Of a DNA stretch of 64,000 nt, positions 18,948 to 28,867 are shown piece after piece. The first letter of the stretch is position 1, and each line of letters begins with the position of its first letter. Both the position numbers and the translations under genes were made by a program. The notes beneath the pieces are model-generated. The model was not told the DNA's origin and searched no databases. It saw nothing but the letters and a program-made list of their open reading frames with translations. The DNA is from Lentimicrobiaceae bacterium (lineage in GTDB: Bacteria; Bacteroidota; Bacteroidia; Bacteroidales; F082), in NCBI GenBank assembly GCA_018661505.1, contig JABJIE010000017.1, forward strand, positions 43,136-107,135, in the 5' to 3' direction.

Positions 18948-21473
18948 CTAGAATATTTTAGGATAATTTTCTGGATTATATTCATGCATGATATTGTATA
19001 CTGCGTCAAAAACATCTTCTGCATTGGGATTTGAAAAATAATCTCCATCAGTACTATAGGCAGCTCTATGTGGTTTTGCTGTTAGTGTTCGGGGTTTGGA
19101 GTCCGCATAATAATATCCATTATGTTCTTCCATAACTATCTGCATCATGTAGGCAGTTGCCCCGCCAGGAACATCCTCATCAAAGAATAATACCTTGTTG
19201 GTTCTTTTTACGGATTCAACTATTATTCTATTTATGTCAAATGGGATCAAAGATCTAACATCTATCAATTCAACACTAATATTAAATTCTTTTAATTGCT
19301 TAACTGCATCTTCTGCTATTCTAACACATGATCCATATGTTACAAGGGTAATGTCACTACCTTCATTTATGATTTCAGGTATACCAACAGGCGTATTAAA
19401 TTCCCCAATATTATTGGGCTTCTTCTCTCGAAGTCTATATCCATTTAACGGTTCAATTATTAGTACAGGTTGATCTGATTTGAGATATGTGTTATAAAAA
19501 CCAGCTGCTTGTGTCATATTTCTAGGCACTGCGATATGAACTCCACGAATTGAGTTTATAACCATACTAAGAGGGGAACCAGCATGCCATATTCCCTCCA
19601 ACCTATGACCTCTTGTACTAACAATCATTGGTGCTTTTTGTCTGCCTAGTGTTCTGTAATGTGTTGTTGCAAGATCATCACTTAAAACCTGTAATCCATA
19701 TAATAAGTAATCAAAATATTGAATTTCAGCAATTGGTCTAAGACCACGAAGTGCCATACCAAGCCCTTGTCCTATTATGGTTGTTTCTCTTATTCCGGTG
19801 TCAAAAATTCTATTCTCGCCGTATTTGTCTTGTAGGCCTTCATAAGTTTGGTTTACACCTCCAATTTTGCCTACATCTTCACCAAATGCATAAACCAATG
19901 GATTGTTGTCAAAAATTTTATCAAAATTGTCTCTTAAGATTTCTCTTCCGGGCAATATTTCAGGTTTATCATCATATTGGGGATGTTTAATTTCTACATT
20001 AGTGGCAGACAATTCAGATTGACTATAAAGGTGCGAGCTATAACATTGATTAAAGTACTCCATTTCTTTATCTAGCCAATTAGTTAAATTTATTTTAAGA
20101 GAGTTTTGAGGATTTGAGCAGCTATTGCAAATTAATCGAAGTATTTTCTTTGAAGAAGCAATTACATCTTTGTATATGGGTTCACCCACCTTCTGTAGGT
20201 CTTTTTTAATTTGTTCAATTTCATCTGTGTGGGCGCAGTCACAATTGGTTACGTCAACTAGATTAAGAAATTCTTCTTTTTTTGCAATTATGGGATTTAA
20301 GTAGTTATCCCAAGCATTCTTACGAGCTTGCTTAACTCTTTTTATTGCCTCTTTTTCAATGTTATCTAGTTCTGGTGCCTTTGCAATATTATTTTCTATT
20401 ATCCATTGTTTCATTTTAATGATACAATCAATTTCGCTTTCATGTTTTAACTGATCTTCAGATTTATACCTTTCATGAGAACCAGATGTGGAATGTCCTT
20501 GTGGTTGGGTACATTCTGTAATATGAAATATAACAGGAGTATGTTTACTTCGGCATATCTCAATTCCTTTTTTATATATCTCTATTAATCCTTCGTAATT
20601 CCCACAAGATTCTTTAAAAATTACGTATCCATTAGAGTTTCCATCTTTGGCAAAGCCACTTAATACATCGCTTATATTGCCTTTTGTTGTCTGATACCTA
20701 TTTGGAACAGATATTCCCCAACCATCATCCCATATAGATATTGCAAGGGGAACCTCCAATACTCCAGCTGCATTTACTGTTTCAAAAAAATGTCCTTCGG
20801 AAGTAGATGCATCTCCAATGGTTGCAAAAGTTACTTCGTTCCCTTGATTACTAAATTTATCAAAGGAGGCTAAATCTTTATCATTTTTAAATATTTTTGA
20901 TGCTAATGCTAGTCCTAAAGCACGAGGCATCTGACTTGCAGTAGGAGAGGTGTCCGCTGAGGAATTAGGTTGCTTTGTTAGGTTAACCCAGTTGCCATTT
21001 TCATCAAGACTTCTTGTTGCAAAGTGATTATTCATTAACCTTCCACCATTACCTCGGTTTAAATCAAAGTCGGTATCTCCATAAAGTTCGGCAAATACCT
21101 CTTCCAATGTTATCATTCCTGTTGCAAGCATAAATGTTTGATCCCTGTAGTAACCAGATCGCCAATCACCCTCTTTAAATGCTTTAGCCATTGCTAACTG
21201 GGGGACCTCTTTGCCATCTCCAAATATGCCAAACTTAGCCTTGCCAGTTAGCACCTCTCTTCTTCCGAGTAAACTTGCTTGACGACTTTCATGGGCAATT
21301 CTATAATCTTCCAAGATCTCTTTTTTAGAAAGCATTATATTGAATGTGGTCTTTTTGTTTTTACTCATGTTAATCTTTTGGTTATTTTTAATAGCCAACG
21401 GTACAGCATTTAAGTTGTTGTTTATAAGCTTTTTATTGATTCTTTTTTGTATGATTTTGCTATGATATTTCAT
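18948..21473 (-). CDS. 2-oxo acid (branched-chain) dehydrogenase E1, fused alpha and beta subunits
   Basis: 841 aa; alpha TPP domain (GDASTSEGHFFETVNAAGVL) then beta domain (YAFGEDVGKIGGVNQTYEGLQDKYGENRIFDTGI). N-terminus probably over-extended; likely start near MSKNKKTTF or MLSKKEI. Confidence 0.93.
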   Translation of the reverse strand: MKYHSKIIQKRINKKLINNNLNAVPLAIKNNQKINMSKNKKTTFNIMLSKKEILEDYRIAHESRQASLLGRREVLTGKAKFGIFGDGKEVPQLAMAKAFKEGDWRSGYYRDQTFMLATGMITLEEVFAELYGDTDFDLNRGNGGRLMNNHFATRSLDENGNWVNLTKQPNSSADTSPTASQMPRALGLALASKIFKNDKDLASFDKFSNQGNEVTFATIGDASTSEGHFFETVNAAGVLEVPLAISIWDDGWGISVPNRYQTTKGNISDVLSGFAKDGNSNGYVIFKESCGNYEGLIEIYKKGIEICRSKHTPVIFHITECTQPQGHSTSGSHERYKSEDQLKHESEIDCIIKMKQWIIENNIAKAPELDNIEKEAIKRVKQARKNAWDNYLNPIIAKKEEFLNLVDVTNCDCAHTDEIEQIKKDLQKVGEPIYKDVIASSKKILRLICNSCSNPQNSLKINLTNWLDKEMEYFNQCYSSHLYSQSELSATNVEIKHPQYDDKPEILPGREILRDNFDKIFDNNPLVYAFGEDVGKIGGVNQTYEGLQDKYGENRIFDTGIRETTIIGQGLGMALRGLRPIAEIQYFDYLLYGLQVLSDDLATTHYRTLGRQKAPMIVSTRGHRLEGIWHAGSPLSMVINSIRGVHIAVPRNMTQAAGFYNTYLKSDQPVLIIEPLNGYRLREKKPNNIGEFNTPVGIPEIINEGSDITLVTYGSCVRIAEDAVKQLKEFNISVELIDVRSLIPFDINRIIVESVKRTNKVLFFDEDVPGGATAYMMQIVMEEHNGYYYADSKPRTLTAKPHRAAYSTDGDYFSNPNAEDVFDAVYNIMHEYNPENYPKIF

Positions 21474-21544
21474 GTTAGCAAATGATTGAAATGGTTATTT
21501 GGCTTTACATGCAAAGGTAATTAAAAATGATTCTAAATAAAATT

Positions 21545-22312
21545 CTAAAAGTTAATATTGACACCAACAGGACAATGGTCTGAGCCCATAACCTTGGGAA
21601 GTATAAATGCATCCGTAACCTTATCTGCAATGCTATTACTTACCATAAAGTAATCAATTCTCCATCCAATATTCCTTGCCCGAGCACTAAATCTATAACT
21701 CCACCAGCTATAGGCAACTTTTGTTGGGTATTTTGCCCTAAAAGTGTCAACAAAACCAGCATCTAAAAGGTTGTTAAATCCGTCAATTTCAACTTGAGTA
21801 TATCCTGCTGTTTTGTTATAGTTATTTTTTGGATTTGAAAGATCCATGGGCTGGTGAGCAACATTAAGATCACCACACAATACAACAGGTTTGTTTTTCT
21901 CAAGGTCTTTAAGATATCTTAGAAAGTCTATATCCCATTGTTTTCTATAGTCGATGCGAACAAGTTCTGACCCCGAATTAGGCACATATACATTTACTAG
22001 ATAGAAATGTTCGTACTCGGCTGTCAATACACGCCCTTCATTGTCATGATTTTCAATACCAATATCAGGTGTGGTATTTATTGGATTTGACTTACTCATA
22101 ATTGCAGTTCCCGAATAACCCTTTCGTATTGCTGAGTTACTAGTAAAATCATATCCAGAATCGAATAATACTTCTCTTACCTGGTCATCTTGGGCCTTTG
22201 TTTCTTGAAGGCATAACACATCTGGGGCAAGATCTTTAACTATTTGGTCAAAACCTTTTTTATGGATAGCCCTTATACCATTGACATTCCATGAAATTAT
22301 TTTTAGATTCAT
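21545..22312 (-). CDS. xth: Exodeoxyribonuclease III / AP endonuclease
   Basis: MNLKIISWNVNGIRAIHKKGF, LCLQETKAQ, GDLNVAHQPMDL, GSDHCPVG. ORF track starts at 22333, but a TATTTTTG box overlaps that start; MNLKI at 22312 fits the family. Confidence 0.93.
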   Translation of the reverse strand: MNLKIISWNVNGIRAIHKKGFDQIVKDLAPDVLCLQETKAQDDQVREVLFDSGYDFTSNSAIRKGYSGTAIMSKSNPINTTPDIGIENHDNEGRVLTAEYEHFYLVNVYVPNSGSELVRIDYRKQWDIDFLRYLKDLEKNKPVVLCGDLNVAHQPMDLSNPKNNYNKTAGYTQVEIDGFNNLLDAGFVDTFRAKYPTKVAYSWWSYRFSARARNIGWRIDYFMVSNSIADKVTDAFILPKVMGSDHCPVGVNINF

Positions 22313-22330
22313 TATTTTAATGTTTAGATA

Positions 22331-22338
22331 CAAAAATA
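22331..22338 (-). promoter_or_regulatory. Candidate -7 element (TATTTTTG) upstream of xth
   Basis: Minus strand 22338..22331 matches TAnnTTTG, 18 nt before the MNLKI start. Confidence 0.4.
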
Positions 22339-22453
22339 GTTTTTATTGCTGAAGCTTTTCAAAGATGTGTTTTTGATGATATGACCTTAAGAATATGTTT
22401 GGATCTCAAGGAATATCCACAAACAAAGAAATTAGATGAATACTTAGATATTT

Positions 22454-24865
22454 TTAGAATAAGTATTTGAAAGCAATTATGAAGTTTCTTCCTGGAGATG
22501 TGATCCCAGAGGAGTATGTTCTGTATCTATAATTGAGAATATTATCTACACCAAAGGTAGTGAGGAAATTATTGTTGAATGCATAGCTACCTTTTAGGTT
22601 TAGTGTCCACCAAGCTGGTGAATAGGGGTTCCCATTTTTATCCTTAGCATATAAAAATTCTTTATCTCTCTCACCGGGTGCTAGTTGGTCAAAATCAATT
22701 TGTCCATTATATCTTGCACCTATCATAACTTTAAACTTTGATCTTTCAAATGTTAAGCTTGTGCTACCAAATAATGGTGGTGCATGTCGGAGCGTTTCTC
22801 CATCACTATCCTTACCATATGTTGCAGTTAGCACGCTTTTAAAAAGTAAATGTGGGAAAATCTTTAATTCGGCTATAATACTTGCTCCATAAATTACAGC
22901 ACTACCAGTATTAACTATTGCCTGAACTTTACTTAGTTCTCCATCATAAATTATAGAGTCTTTGCCGTTTATTAAATAATCTCTACGAACCATTGCATCA
23001 ATAAGGTAAGAGTAAAAGCCTGTAATTTCAATTTTCGCCCAATCATCATACTTTCTTATAATACCAACATCTAGGTTATATAAATATTCGGGTTTGAGGT
23101 TTTCGTTTGGTACAACCACATTCCCAGGTTCAGAGTCAAATATTTTTCCAACATCATCCAAATTAGGTGCTCTAAAACCAGAACTAATGTTAATGTTAAA
23201 CTGCCAATCACCCGGATGATAGACAAATCCAACATTACCAGTAACAGCACTGTTATTAATGTCTATCTCATCATATGGTAGGTTATAAAAAGTGGTATCA
23301 TTAAACTTTGAATCTAAACTTACAAAAGAGTATCTTGCTCCTGTTAAGAATGTTGCTGGGATATTCTGGAAATTCTTTTTATAACTCAAATAAGCACCTG
23401 TTTGAAAGAAATTAGTACCTCCATCTGGATATCTCGATGAAATTAGGTTTGTTTCATTTGTTTTTATGTTTTCTTCAATCCCATCACTATCAACTTTGTT
23501 ATAAGTTAGTTCAATTCCATAATAAAGGAAATTTCCGTTTGAAAGTGTTTTATCAAAATCGGCATTTATTGAAAAAATATTTACTTGTTCTTTTCTTTTT
23601 CGGAGCCAGTCATTCTTAAATTTTCTATCATTCCTTCCTTCTTTTACATTCTGGTATGCAAGGATAAAAACAGCATTATCGTACCAGCTTGCATTATTGT
23701 GGATATTAATCATTAGATTATTCATCAGCCACTGCTGTGGTTCATAATTCCAGACTGCATATTTTAATTGATTATTTGACTCCTGTAGTAGACGATCGTA
23801 TCTTGGAACTGCTGATGCACGAGTTAGATATAATCCATATACCCAATCAATATTTTCATTAAACTTATGTCCAAGCTTTGTGATAAAATTAGTTTGGTCG
23901 TATCCAGAAAATTTCTGGATTTCTGGATTATCATTATTTATAATACTATCATTACCATCAATAACAGCTACATACTTATTACGAAGATTATAATCATTGT
24001 GCATTCCTCCCATTCGTAGATCATCAAATTTTCCATATGAGATATTTGTTAAGAGTGCCCATCGATTATTTGAAATATTAATATTAGCACTTAGAGTTTT
24101 TTCAAAGTCAGCTGATGATATTCTAGCAAAGGCACTTCCAGTAGTAGTTACTTTTTCTTCAAGGCTGAATCTGGGATTAAGCGTATGGAAATCTATAACA
24201 CCACCCAATGCATCACTTCCATATATGTTAGTGCCAGGTCCAAAAATTATTTCTGCACTTTCAAGGCTATTTACATCTGCTTGCAATACATTATGCAAAT
24301 TGCCACTTCTGTATATGGCATTATTCATCCTTACACCATCAACAATAAATAGAATTTTGTTTGCTGCAAATCCTCTGATCATGGGGCTACCTCCACCCAG
24401 TTGGCTTTTTTGAACATATACCTCATTTCCTGATGCAATCATGTCTGCAGAGGTAGCCGGATTATTAAATACAATATCTTGCTGCTTTATTTTCTCAATT
24501 TTGTTGGGAATCTCATTTGCTTTTGTTTCCCATCTGCTGGCACTTACTATTACTTCATCAAGATTAATCAACTTTTCATTGAGGGGAACTTTATAATTTA
24601 GTTTTGCAATCGAACCCTTATCAATTATCAATAGATTAAAAGATGGGTGTTGGAAAATTACTTCCTCAGTACTGCCAAATACATCAATATTTGCTATGCC
24701 AATATCATTTGAAATTGATGTTAGGCTTTTATCAGTATTGTAAAGTGCTACATTACTTACTGGGTTTCCTGTTTGCTGGTTGTAAATAAAGATATTCTGT
24801 CCGGAACAAACATCTGAAATAATCAAAAGAATAAAACCAAGAAATATTGACTTTCCAAGCTTCAT
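22454..24865 (-). CDS. TonB-dependent outer-membrane receptor
   Basis: 803 aa; signal peptide, CarboxypepD_reg-like N-terminus, plug VQKSQLGGGSPMIRGFAANKILFIVDGVRMNN, C-terminal barrel ending in aromatic YLF. Confidence 0.95.
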   Translation of the reverse strand: MKLGKSIFLGFILLIISDVCSGQNIFIYNQQTGNPVSNVALYNTDKSLTSISNDIGIANIDVFGSTEEVIFQHPSFNLLIIDKGSIAKLNYKVPLNEKLINLDEVIVSASRWETKANEIPNKIEKIKQQDIVFNNPATSADMIASGNEVYVQKSQLGGGSPMIRGFAANKILFIVDGVRMNNAIYRSGNLHNVLQADVNSLESAEIIFGPGTNIYGSDALGGVIDFHTLNPRFSLEEKVTTTGSAFARISSADFEKTLSANINISNNRWALLTNISYGKFDDLRMGGMHNDYNLRNKYVAVIDGNDSIINNDNPEIQKFSGYDQTNFITKLGHKFNENIDWVYGLYLTRASAVPRYDRLLQESNNQLKYAVWNYEPQQWLMNNLMINIHNNASWYDNAVFILAYQNVKEGRNDRKFKNDWLRKRKEQVNIFSINADFDKTLSNGNFLYYGIELTYNKVDSDGIEENIKTNETNLISSRYPDGGTNFFQTGAYLSYKKNFQNIPATFLTGARYSFVSLDSKFNDTTFYNLPYDEIDINNSAVTGNVGFVYHPGDWQFNINISSGFRAPNLDDVGKIFDSEPGNVVVPNENLKPEYLYNLDVGIIRKYDDWAKIEITGFYSYLIDAMVRRDYLINGKDSIIYDGELSKVQAIVNTGSAVIYGASIIAELKIFPHLLFKSVLTATYGKDSDGETLRHAPPLFGSTSLTFERSKFKVMIGARYNGQIDFDQLAPGERDKEFLYAKDKNGNPYSPAWWTLNLKGSYAFNNNFLTTFGVDNILNYRYRTYSSGITSPGRNFIIAFKYLF

Positions 24866-24891
24866 CAGATAGTGGGTTAAAGTTATAAATT

Positions 24892-26808
24892 CTAGCGTCT
24901 CTGATTCTGTCCCCTTTGTTTTGCCGCTTCCTCTAATCTTTTTTGGAATGCAGATTTTTTCTTTGGGGGTTTTTTCTTATTTTCCTCTATTTTCAGACGT
25001 AGTTTATTTTCATTAATTGCATATCTGAAAACAAACATCTGACCAAACGTAATAACATTTGCAAGGAAGTAATAATAGCTTAATCCTGATGCATAGCTAT
25101 TAAATATACCTAAAAACATAATTGGCATCAAGTACATCATTGTCTTCATTCCAGGCATCTGATTTGTTTGACTTGCCATCATCTGATTATTCATGTAAGT
25201 ATACATTATGGTTGATACTGTCATTAATAATGTGAATAAACTCACATGATCACCATAAAAGGGAATTGTGAATGGTAAGCTTGCAATGGAATCGTAACTG
25301 GATAAATCATGCGCCCAAAGGAAAGGCTGTTGTCGTAATTCAATTGATGCCGGAAAGAATCTGAACATGGCAAATAATATTGGCATTTGCAAAAGCATTG
25401 GCACACAACCTGCAGCAGGATTTGCGCCTGCTCGTTTATAAAGAGCCATAACTGCTTGTTGCTTTTTCATGGCATCTTCCTTCTTGGGGAATTTTTTCGA
25501 TAATTCATCAACCTCTGGTTTTAAAACCCTCATTTTAGCAGATGAATAATATGTTTTGTATGCTATTGGGAATAAAAGCAACTTTAGCATGATAGTCAAA
25601 ACAAGAATAACGATGCCATAATTCCATCCATAGCCACCTAGCCAGTCAAATGTTGGTATTACAATGAACTCATTAATCCAGGCTAAAATAAAAAGACCCC
25701 AACCAATTGGTATCTGTCGCTCCAAATCAAGGCCGTACGACTTTAATGTGTAAAATTTATTTGGTCCAAAATAAAATGACAAAGGAATACTTGCATCACC
25801 TCTTAGGTTAACTGGTAATTCAATATCCGTTTCCATGGTTTTAAGATACCTATCCGAACCAGGATTTTCTTTCTCATAAACTTTTAGATTACCATTATCA
25901 AATGCTTCCTTTGCAACCAATGAAGAAGTAAAAAATCTTTGCTTATATGATATCCATTTTAATTTAGTCGTTATTTGCTCCTCATCATTGTCGCTCTCTG
26001 ACATATAATCAACTTCATCCTTGTAGAATTTATAGTAAATAGTTGATCCGTTAAATTGGTCAACCGTTTTTTCTTGTCTTCTCAGATCTGCGTACCAGTT
26101 TAAATCCATAAAACTGGAATTAGCAGAAATAATTCTATCCATTCCAACCATATTTATGGTGAAGTCAAACATATAGTTATTACCTTGAATGGTATAAAGG
26201 TATTCTATGTAACTGTCAGTTTTTAATGCTCCTTCTTCTCCGCCTGCGTATAACCTCATACTAATTTGGAGACTATTGTCTCCACTGACAACCATGTGAC
26301 TTGTTACATTGTCGCTGGGCTGAAAGTAAAACTGTTCCGTATTAATTATTCTATTATTGGAAAAAAATGATAAACCAAATCGTGTAGTATTTGGGTCCAA
26401 TAATATAACTGGAAGCGAGTCGTATGTTTTATAATCCTTTAGCTCAACAGTTTTAATATAGCCTCCCTTATTACTAAGTTCTAATTTTAGCAGGTCATTT
26501 TCAATAATAAAATTTTGTTCTTCTCCCGCAGCAGCATTAGCAAACTTGTCATATTTACTTTGTAAATCAGAATATTCAGGAGATTCTATAACTACACTTT
26601 CTTTTTCCAACACTTCAGCCTTTTCTTCTTCCTCAGCAGCCTTTGCCATCATCTCCATCTCAAGTATCCTTTGATTTTGTACTTGAGCAATTGAATCGGC
26701 AACAAACTGACGCTTAGCAAGCTCTTCTTCTGAAGGTGACATCCAGTAAGTATAGCCCACCATAATAGCAGCTATTAGAATGAAACCAATTATTGAGTTT
26801 TTATTCAT
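24892..26808 (-). CDS. yidC: Membrane protein insertase YidC
   Basis: 638 aa; N-terminal TM, periplasmic domain, AGANPAAGCVPMLLQMPILFAMFRFFP motif. Confidence 0.97.
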   Translation of the reverse strand: MNKNSIIGFILIAAIMVGYTYWMSPSEEELAKRQFVADSIAQVQNQRILEMEMMAKAAEEEEKAEVLEKESVVIESPEYSDLQSKYDKFANAAAGEEQNFIIENDLLKLELSNKGGYIKTVELKDYKTYDSLPVILLDPNTTRFGLSFFSNNRIINTEQFYFQPSDNVTSHMVVSGDNSLQISMRLYAGGEEGALKTDSYIEYLYTIQGNNYMFDFTINMVGMDRIISANSSFMDLNWYADLRRQEKTVDQFNGSTIYYKFYKDEVDYMSESDNDEEQITTKLKWISYKQRFFTSSLVAKEAFDNGNLKVYEKENPGSDRYLKTMETDIELPVNLRGDASIPLSFYFGPNKFYTLKSYGLDLERQIPIGWGLFILAWINEFIVIPTFDWLGGYGWNYGIVILVLTIMLKLLLFPIAYKTYYSSAKMRVLKPEVDELSKKFPKKEDAMKKQQAVMALYKRAGANPAAGCVPMLLQMPILFAMFRFFPASIELRQQPFLWAHDLSSYDSIASLPFTIPFYGDHVSLFTLLMTVSTIMYTYMNNQMMASQTNQMPGMKTMMYLMPIMFLGIFNSYASGLSYYYFLANVITFGQMFVFRYAINENKLRLKIEENKKKPPKKKSAFQKRLEEAAKQRGQNQRR

Positions 26809-26858
26809 GGAATGCTTTTTATCTAATTATTAAATCCCTGCCTGGGAAATTAAGGTTG

Positions 26859-26891
26859 CAAATATATTTAGAATTCTTCAATTAATGTCAA
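26859..26891 (-). promoter_or_regulatory. Candidate promoter for yidC
   Basis: Minus strand TTTG-N22-TATATTTG (TATATTTG at 26866..26859). Confidence 0.45.
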
Positions 26892-27027
26892 ATAGTGTGC
26901 CAGCAATTATAAAGTGTAATTATAGACTTAGCATTAAATCCCTAACTCTAAATAGAAACTAACTTAATTAGGAAAATATATGCTGATATCTGTCCTAAAC
27001 GGAAAATAAATATTAATGGATGGGATA

Positions 27028-28638
27028 TTATACTTTCTTATCTATGGCAGCTTTTATAAAACCTGTAAATAAGGGGTGAGGTGCTTTTACTGTACTTTTG
27101 TATTCTGGGTGAAACTGAACACCAATAAACCAAGGGTGATCTTCTAACTCAATTATCTCAACCAGATTTTTTTCTTTGTTTATACCAGCTAGTATCATGC
27201 CATTATTTGTGAACTTATCTCTAAATTCATTGTTAAATTCATATCTGTGACGATGCCTTTCTTTAATATCTTTTTTGTTGTACTCTTTGTATGTTTTAGA
27301 ATTTACATCAATTGAGCAATCATAAAGACCAAGTCTCATACTACCACCAAGATTAGTAACAGATTTTTGGTCTTCCATGAGATCAATCACAGGAAATTTG
27401 GTTTCCGAATCAATTTCAGTGGTGTTTGCTCCTTTGAGCCCTAAAATATTTCTAGAAAATTCAATGGCTGCGCACTGCATACCAAGGCATATCCCCAGAA
27501 ATGGTATTTTATTCTCTCTGGCATATTTAACAGCCTCTATTTTTCCCTCTATTCCTCTACCTCCAAAACCCGGGGCAACAAGTATCCCATCAAGTGCCTT
27601 TAGTTGTTCATCTACATTGTCTATATTTAAGTGTTCGCTTTGAATACTTATTACATTTACTTTATATTGATTCTCAGTTCCGCCATGAACAAGTGCTTCA
27701 TTTATTGATTTATAAGCGTCCTTTAATTCGACATATTTACCAACAAGCCCGATGTTTACTTCACCTTTTGGATTTTTTAAGCTATATACAAATTTCTCCC
27801 ATTTGCTAAGATCTATTTTGTTGGGAATTTTTGTTCCAGTAACTTTTAGTACTTCAATGTCAAGTTTTTCTTCTCGCATTAAAAGCGGCACATCATAAAT
27901 TGTTTCAGCATCTATTGACTCAATAACTGATGTGGGATTTACATTACAAAATTGGGCTATTTTTCGCTTTATACCCTCGTTTAGATGATGTTCGGTTCGA
28001 CAAACAATTATATCAGGTTGAACTCCTTGTTCCAACATAGTTTTTACAGAATGTTGTGTTGGTTTTGTTTTTAATTCTCCGGCAGCACTTAAGAATGGAA
28101 CAAGTGTTAAATGAACAACGGCACAATCTTTTCCCAATTCCCATTTCATTTGACGCACAGTCTCAATGAATGGAAATGACTCAATATCACCGACTGTTCC
28201 TCCAATTTCTGTGATTACAAAATCAAAATTATTAGTTTGGCTGAGTATTTTAACACTTCTCTTTATCTCGTCAGTGATATGCGGTACCACCTGAACTGTT
28301 GTCCCAAGATATTCACCTTTTCTCTCCTTGTTTATTACATATTGGTATATCCTACCAGTGGTAACGTTATTTGCCTGTGATGTTGGGGTGTTGGAAAATC
28401 TTTCGTAATGTCCAAGGTCTAGGTCTGTTTCAGCTCCATCATCGGTAACATAGCACTCACCATGTTCATATGGATTTAGTGTCCCAGGATCAATGTTTAT
28501 GTAAGGGTCTAGTTTTTGAATGGTCACAGAAAAACCTCTCCCTTGCAATAGCTTTGCTAAAGATGCAGAGATTATTCCTTTTCCTAACGATGAAGAAACA
28601 CCTCCAGTCACAAAAATGTATTTTACTTTTCTTTTCAT
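27028..28638 (-). CDS. pyrG: CTP synthase
   Basis: 536 aa; KYIFVTGGVSSSLGKGIISASLAKLLQGRG, glutamine amidotransferase motif PFLGICLGMQ. Confidence 0.98.
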   Translation of the reverse strand: MKRKVKYIFVTGGVSSSLGKGIISASLAKLLQGRGFSVTIQKLDPYINIDPGTLNPYEHGECYVTDDGAETDLDLGHYERFSNTPTSQANNVTTGRIYQYVINKERKGEYLGTTVQVVPHITDEIKRSVKILSQTNNFDFVITEIGGTVGDIESFPFIETVRQMKWELGKDCAVVHLTLVPFLSAAGELKTKPTQHSVKTMLEQGVQPDIIVCRTEHHLNEGIKRKIAQFCNVNPTSVIESIDAETIYDVPLLMREEKLDIEVLKVTGTKIPNKIDLSKWEKFVYSLKNPKGEVNIGLVGKYVELKDAYKSINEALVHGGTENQYKVNVISIQSEHLNIDNVDEQLKALDGILVAPGFGGRGIEGKIEAVKYARENKIPFLGICLGMQCAAIEFSRNILGLKGANTTEIDSETKFPVIDLMEDQKSVTNLGGSMRLGLYDCSIDVNSKTYKEYNKKDIKERHRHRYEFNNEFRDKFTNNGMILAGINKEKNLVEIIELEDHPWFIGVQFHPEYKSTVKAPHPLFTGFIKAAIDKKV

Positions 28639-28867
28639 TAAAAAATATTAAACCTTTCAAAATAAACACCTACCCTTCCTTTTTTTAAGGCTAGGAATAA
28701 TAAAAAACGCAAATATAGCAATCAGGTAAATTTTGCAAAAAACTATTACCATAAAGTTTTTCACATGTATTGAATTAACATGTTGAAAACTAACTTATAA
28801 AAGAATAACCAAAGCTAATAAATATTTAATAACCTTTGGTATTAAACATCTATCGTTTTAAAAGGTT

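Noticed and set aside
23997-24413. 138-aa plus-strand ORF
   Set aside because: Antisense to the conserved plug region of the TonB receptor; no recognisable motif.
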